Assembly: GCA_018830325.1 (NCBI GenBank)
Contig: JAHJSQ010000010.1
Span: forward strand, 1 to 64,000
DNA: 64,000 nt
Source: Gammaproteobacteria bacterium
GTDB taxonomy: Bacteria; Pseudomonadota; Gammaproteobacteria; Methylococcales; Methylomonadaceae
Reading direction: 5' to 3'
The translations under genes were made by a program, and so were the position numbers. Every line of letters begins with the position of its first letter. Within the stretch, counting starts at the first letter, position 1. Below are positions 59,670 through 64,000 of the stretch, piece after piece. Under the pieces are notes generated by a model that was given only the letters and a program-made list of their open reading frames with translations, searched no databases and was not told the origin of the DNA.

Positions 59670-60806
59670 TCAATACCCTGTCAACTCCACATAGCCGAAT
59701 CCTGTAACTGGCAGCCCGCGATGAGTTCCCATTAACCTTGCCGCGCCTTCCCAATAACGGAAAGCCAAATTCAATTCCTGATCGTTGACCAGCGGTTCGA
59801 CTTCGAGTTGCAATTGCTGTTTCGGAATCGTCAAACGCCAGTGGGACGGATAAGTTCGCTTGGAATGCGGACTGGTCCATTCGTCGAGTACTTCGATCTT
59901 CACGTCGTCGACCTGTAGCGCGACCGGGTTTGATCGAGCCGGGATCAAAGTGCCGGAGCTATGCGGATCGATTCCGCCGTTCTTGAGCCGGAGTTGGTAA
60001 ACCATCAGTTCGGTATCGTCCGATAGCTGTAGCGAAAACCAATCCCAGCCGGCTTGATCTTCCGATAAAGCGCTGGTGCTCCATTCCCGGTCCATCCAAC
60101 TATTGCCGGACACCGGAAAATTTTGTCCGTCGATCCTGAAGCTTCCCTTGGTCGAAAGCCGGGTATAGGAATAATAATAAGATGCGTTGCCGGCCCTATC
60201 GCTTTTTCGGCTGAAACCGCGGTCACCTTGTAAGACCACCGGTTTTTGCGTGCTCAATAATAGGTCGATCGCGATATCCCGATGTTCGGCTTTTAGGTGC
60301 ATCGGAAAAATGTCGCCGTTTATTCCTTCGGCAGACCAATCATGCAACCAGACCTGAAAACGGTCGTTACGTGCGCCGGCCAAATCCAAGGCGGTTCGGC
60401 TGAAACGCTCGGCACTGTGAAATCGTCGTCCTTCAACGTCGGTTACCGTAAAATGCGCCATGTACAATTGTCGGTCGCGCCAGGCCGATTCCGACTCTAT
60501 ATTGTCGGGTGCCAGTGCAAAGCGGAAGAAAGTCAATTGATAACCGAAGCGGCGTCCATTCGGGTCTTCCAGATTGCCGGTAAAATACCACCATTCGCTA
60601 CGGTAATCGTCATGCGCGCCATGATCTTCCGGAAACAGGAACGGACGGGGCTCTAGTACCTTCGCGTAGCCTTCGCTATCGGCCGTTAACGGACTGCTGA
60701 ACGAGGATTCCTCAAGGACTTGGTCTTCGCCGACCGAACTGAAATGCAGCCACACTGTCAGTATGGCGATAAGACAAAGCACGAAAAAGAGAACGATTTT
60801 TTTCAT
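59670..60806 (-). CDS. CrtC/AttH lipocalin-like exported protein
   Basis: The 378 residues begin with a transmembrane or signal segment (KKIVLFFVLCLIAILTVWLH) and continue with the CrtC N-terminal lipocalin-like domain (DYRSEWWYFTGNLEDPNG, GYQLTFFRFALAP, SWMDREWSTSAL, WDWFSLQLSDDTELMVYQLR). In other genomes such proteins (AttH type) accompany an FtsX-like permease and an ABC ATPase, as here, and are thought to work in the envelope on lipids or hydrophobic ligands. The start codon overlaps the permease stop by one base. Despite the CrtC name, carotenoid hydratase activity is not implied. Confidence 0.88.
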   Translation of the reverse strand: MKKIVLFFVLCLIAILTVWLHFSSVGEDQVLEESSFSSPLTADSEGYAKVLEPRPFLFPEDHGAHDDYRSEWWYFTGNLEDPNGRRFGYQLTFFRFALAPDNIESESAWRDRQLYMAHFTVTDVEGRRFHSAERFSRTALDLAGARNDRFQVWLHDWSAEGINGDIFPMHLKAEHRDIAIDLLLSTQKPVVLQGDRGFSRKSDRAGNASYYYSYTRLSTKGSFRIDGQNFPVSGNSWMDREWSTSALSEDQAGWDWFSLQLSDDTELMVYQLRLKNGGIDPHSSGTLIPARSNPVALQVDDVKIEVLDEWTSPHSKRTYPSHWRLTIPKQQLQLEVEPLVNDQELNLAFRYWEGAARLMGTHRGLPVTGFGYVELTGY

Positions 60807-63349
60807 TATTCGGCCCGCAATGCTTCGGCCGGACGGGTACGAGCCATTCGATAGGCGGGCAATATACCGGCTAACAGCGCCGCGAATACCGCCAGCAGTA
60901 AACCTTGAACCAACACGGCAGGGTCGACATAAAAGGCCATTGTCCAGCCGAATGAACGCAAGTAAACGATATGGATCAGCACGTAAGCGACAAACAGGCC
61001 GACCGGAACGGCGATCAAACCGGCCGTTAATCCCATTAAACCGGTTTCCGTGTAAATCAAACCGGTCAATTGGCGGGGCGTCATGCCGATTGCGCGCAGA
61101 ATGCCGAGTTGCCGGGTGCGCTCGAATTGCAGCGCCATCAGTGCGCCGAATACGCCGACGAAAGCAATGCCGGCCGCGAGCCAACGCAAGGTTTCGGTAA
61201 TCAAAAATGTCTCGTTGAAAACTTGCATCGAAGCGTCGAAAATCGCCCGGCTGGATTTGAGATCTAAGGCTTGAGGAAGACTATCGCGCAGACGGCTTTC
61301 CAGCACATTCAAATCGCTTCCCGCTAGGCCGTAAACACCGATTCCGGTATAACCCAAGTCCGGCCAATAACGAAGATATTGCGTTCGGCTCATCGCTAAT
61401 CGTCCCCGGTCGCCGCTGTAATCGTAATAAACGCCGAGTATCTTGAAGTCTTGCAATCCTTTGGCCGTCTGCAGCGCGATCGTATCGCCGGCTTTAACTT
61501 TGTTGTGATAAGCATAGGGTTCGGTCACGATGACAGTTTGTTGTTCCTCGAAAGCCCGCCATAAACCGGTATCGAATGCTTGTTTGAATACGAAGCCGTT
61601 TTTCGATGCCTCAGTCAATTCGAACGCCGACACCTTGACCGGCATGCCGCCGGCGGCGATTAGCGTATGCAAAACGGTGCTGACTTGATCGACTTCGGCA
61701 AGTTCCGCGATAATCGCTTTCAATCGCCGATCTTTGAAGGCTTTGTCGCGGGCCGGTTTATCGCCTGCTATCGAAACATAGAGATCGGCTTGCAAGGTCG
61801 TATTCAACCATTGCGAGACGGTCACGCGGAAACTGTCAATCATCAAGTTCATGCCGATGGTTGCGGCAACCGCGATCATCAGTGCCGCGATCGCGACGCC
61901 GGTACGGCTGATTTCTGCGCCGACCATGCGCGGCGGCAATTTGCCGAGAATGCCGAAGTGCCGGCCGCTCAACGTTTCTACCGCGGACATGATGACCAAA
62001 GTTGCCGACGGCGTAAGCAATGCAAAGCCGAACAACAGTAAAAAAACGCTGGCGAGTCCCAGTTGTATGCTGGTTTCAGACATAAAGCCGACGGCGAATC
62101 CTACCGCGATCAATAGCAAGCCTAACAGCAAGACCGACCGGGTCAACCGCCGGGTTCCGGATTCCAATTGCGAGCGGGTTAACGCGTGCTTCGGCGAAAA
62201 ACGGTTCGCTTCGCGTAACGGCGGAATCGCGGCCAGCAATGTAGCGCCGACGCCGAGCAAAACGGCCTTGCCGATTTGCAGCGGCGAAACCGACAACGCC
62301 ATGGCGTCGATTTTGAAATAAAGCGTATCGACTGTAGCCGAAACGGGGTGCAGCATGATTTGGCCGAGTAGCAGCCCGAGCCCGATGCCGAGCGCCGTGC
62401 CGATGACTGCCAGCATCAGTGCTTCGGTCAAAATCATTCGGCTGATTTGCCGCCGCGTTACGCCGATCAGGCGTAAATTGCCGATTAAGCCGCGCCTTTG
62501 CAGTACCAAAAACGTCATGGTGTTATAGATCAAAAACATACCGACCAAAAGCGACAAAAGGCCCATCGCGGAGAGATTGATCGAAAAGGCTTCGGTCATT
62601 TGCTGCATCGATTCGAATTGCGTTTCGATCGAGACTAACGAAACATCGCCCGGCAAAAGGTCGGCGAGTCGAGATTGAACATTTCGAGTGTCGTTTTCCG
62701 GAATAATGGCATCGATATAACTGAGCTTGCCGAACCAGCCGGTGATTTCCTGAACCGTCGAGATATCGGCGATCACGATATTGCGAAGCGCTTCCGTTGC
62801 TGCAGCGCTACCGGGGGAGATCAAGTCGACGATACGCAACCGATGGTCGCCGGTGCCGGTCGTGACGATCAACTCATCGTCTATATCCAATTCCAAAGCT
62901 TCGGCGGTGTGCCGGCCGAGCATCGCGGTATTCGCTTCGGCGACTAAGCGAATCGCTGCTTGCGCACTGTCTTGTCCGTTTTGCCAGCCGGAACGAAAGG
63001 CGTTTTCGGCGAATGGGTCGATACCGATCACACGGAGTTTAATTTCCGGATTTTGTTGGATAGGAAGATAGGTTTGCAGTACCGGTGCCAGGTTGCGGGT
63101 TCCGTGCTCGACTCTCAGCTTGCGGTAAAGCATTTCATCAAGCCCGCCTTCGCTGCCAGCAATGCGGTGCGTGGCTTTTCCCGAAACCGTTCGTTCGGCT
63201 TGTTTAAATGACTGTAGTGCGCTATCGAGCGCTAAATCGATAGCGATCACGACCGCGACGCCAAGCGTGATGCCGAGCAAGGCGAGCGCTAGTTGCCAAG
63301 GGTGTCGCAAGAGAAAATTACGGCCGGCACGGTTGAGTATCGTATTCAT
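60806..63349 (-). CDS. ABC transporter permease, FtsX/MacB-like
   Basis: The 847 residues have an N-terminal transmembrane helix with a periplasmic domain, a first FtsX block (about 250-390; MGLLSLLVGMFLIYNTMTFL), a second periplasmic domain and a C-terminal FtsX block (about 725-845; RQLGILRAIGMTPRQLTGLI). This is a duplicated permease of the YbbP/LolC-like type, probably a lipid or lipophile transporter of the inner membrane. It follows the ATPase after 3 bases and is coupled to the AttH-like gene; the three form one operon. Confidence 0.92.
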   Translation of the reverse strand: MNTILNRAGRNFLLRHPWQLALALLGITLGVAVVIAIDLALDSALQSFKQAERTVSGKATHRIAGSEGGLDEMLYRKLRVEHGTRNLAPVLQTYLPIQQNPEIKLRVIGIDPFAENAFRSGWQNGQDSAQAAIRLVAEANTAMLGRHTAEALELDIDDELIVTTGTGDHRLRIVDLISPGSAAATEALRNIVIADISTVQEITGWFGKLSYIDAIIPENDTRNVQSRLADLLPGDVSLVSIETQFESMQQMTEAFSINLSAMGLLSLLVGMFLIYNTMTFLVLQRRGLIGNLRLIGVTRRQISRMILTEALMLAVIGTALGIGLGLLLGQIMLHPVSATVDTLYFKIDAMALSVSPLQIGKAVLLGVGATLLAAIPPLREANRFSPKHALTRSQLESGTRRLTRSVLLLGLLLIAVGFAVGFMSETSIQLGLASVFLLLFGFALLTPSATLVIMSAVETLSGRHFGILGKLPPRMVGAEISRTGVAIAALMIAVAATIGMNLMIDSFRVTVSQWLNTTLQADLYVSIAGDKPARDKAFKDRRLKAIIAELAEVDQVSTVLHTLIAAGGMPVKVSAFELTEASKNGFVFKQAFDTGLWRAFEEQQTVIVTEPYAYHNKVKAGDTIALQTAKGLQDFKILGVYYDYSGDRGRLAMSRTQYLRYWPDLGYTGIGVYGLAGSDLNVLESRLRDSLPQALDLKSSRAIFDASMQVFNETFLITETLRWLAAGIAFVGVFGALMALQFERTRQLGILRAIGMTPRQLTGLIYTETGLMGLTAGLIAVPVGLFVAYVLIHIVYLRSFGWTMAFYVDPAVLVQGLLLAVFAALLAGILPAYRMARTRPAEALRAE

Positions 63350-63352
63350 GGG

Positions 63353-64000
63353 TTAATCGTCGGTTTCGATCAATGCATGGTCGCGGATGGTCAAAATACG
63401 GTCGGCGATGCCCATGACTTCACGGCTATGCGTGGCAAGTATCAGCGTTTTTCCGCTTTGCCGAACCAGTTTATCCAATAATGACATGACTTGTTGACCG
63501 GTTTGTAAATCCAGATTACCGGTCGGTTCGTCGGCCAGAACCAATCCCGGATCGTGAATCAGTGCGCGAGCAATCGCGACGCGTTGTTGCTCGCCGCCGG
63601 AAAGCCGGTCGGGATAGGTATCGAGCCGATCGGACAATTCCAGAGAGTTCAATAAATCGGTTGCCTTGTCTTGGTCTTTTCTAGTTATGCGCCGGATCAA
63701 TTCCAAAGGCAACAATAAATTTTCCAACACCGTCAACGTCGGTATCAATTGATAGGATTGAAACACGAAACCGATATGATGTCGGCGAAACAAGGTGCGC
63801 CGATGTTCCGAGAGAGCGGTCAGATCGATACCGTCGATAACGATACGGCCGCTATCGGGCCTGTCGATACCGCCGAGCAAGTTCAACAAAGTCGATTTTC
63901 CCGAGCCGCTCCGTCCCAGCAAGACCAACAATTCCCCGTGTTTTACCGATAACTGCAGGTTATCGAAAATCGTAACGGGCTGTCCCGATTCGCGGTAGTT
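63353..64000 (-). CDS. ABC transporter ATPase, LolD/YbbA-like (5' end outside window)
   Basis: The visible 215 codons read in from the right edge with no start, so the N-terminus is missing. Walker A is GRSGSGKST, the signature LSGGEQQRVAIARAL, Walker B LVLADEP followed by TGNLDLQTG, and the H-loop ATHS. All catalytic motifs are intact. The frame is open to base 64000. A start at codon TTG 63931 inside the strand before Walker A is wrong. Its partners are the FtsX-like permease and the AttH-like protein. Confidence 0.93.
   Translation of the reverse strand, partial: NYRESGQPVTIFDNLQLSVKHGELLVLLGRSGSGKSTLLNLLGGIDRPDSGRIVIDGIDLTALSEHRRTLFRRHHIGFVFQSYQLIPTLTVLENLLLPLELIRRITRKDQDKATDLLNSLELSDRLDTYPDRLSGGEQQRVAIARALIHDPGLVLADEPTGNLDLQTGQQVMSLLDKLVRQSGKTLILATHSREVMGIADRILTIRDHALIETDD

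Noticed and set aside
59670..60806. CrtC similarity as evidence for carotenoid synthesis
   Set aside because: The neighbours are an FtsX-like permease and a LolD-like ATPase, the AttH-type context; no carotenoid gene is present.

Overview
The window looks like a chromosomal segment of a gammaproteobacterium with a polar flagellum. The flagellar and chemotaxis genes follow the Pseudomonas-type order (fliNOPQR-flhBA-flhFG-fliA-cheYZAB-motCD-parC-parP-cheW). The surface proteins carry C-terminal tails of the VPLPA-CTERM (exosortase-sorted) type, which are common in methanotrophs of the order Methylococcales. That lineage is my best guess; it is an inference, because no methane-oxidation gene lies in the window.

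Layout. 1-450: tail of an IS3-family transposase and short palindromes. 451-20637: flagellar export, placement and sigma-28 genes, then chemotaxis, motor and pole-clustering genes, all on the + strand. Repeat elements have entered this string between fliP and fliQ, between flhB and flhA, between fliA and cheY, and between parP and cheW. 20926-31516: housekeeping genes (FKBP isomerase, lytic transglycosylase, tandem-PilZ protein, ybiB, cyoE, an M16 peptidase pair, rsmD, coaD, a yfhL-like ferredoxin, a B12-binding radical SAM protein). 31517-46823: an accessory surface/periplasmic region, the most interesting part. 46824-52971: small exported proteins, a collapsed histidine kinase pseudogene and two intact sensor kinases in one operon. 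53188-64000: hydroxypyruvate isomerase, tartronate semialdehyde reductase, gamma-glutamyltransferase, a phosphopantetheinyl transferase, a DUF192 protein, and an ABC exporter operon with a CrtC/AttH-like protein that runs off the right edge.

The accessory region holds a thioredoxin (TlpA type), a DUF4266 lipoprotein ending in a Cys-x-Cys tail, a very large DUF3570 outer-membrane protein apparently fused to a second beta-barrel with a His/Met-rich junction, and an ApbE-type FMN transferase. The DUF3570 protein has a Ser-Gly-Ala-Thr segment that fits the ApbE flavinylation consensus. Around these lie five secreted proteins whose predicted mature chain starts with histidine directly after the signal peptidase site. 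Three of them are paralogues sharing a DWGDSH motif and VPLPA-type tails. I propose, as inference, an envelope system for metal (probably copper) handling and/or flavin redox chemistry.

The intergenic DNA is unusually full of dispersed repeats. I can define several families with terminal inverted repeats (MITE-like) and several short palindrome families. No rRNA, tRNA or CRISPR array was recognised.
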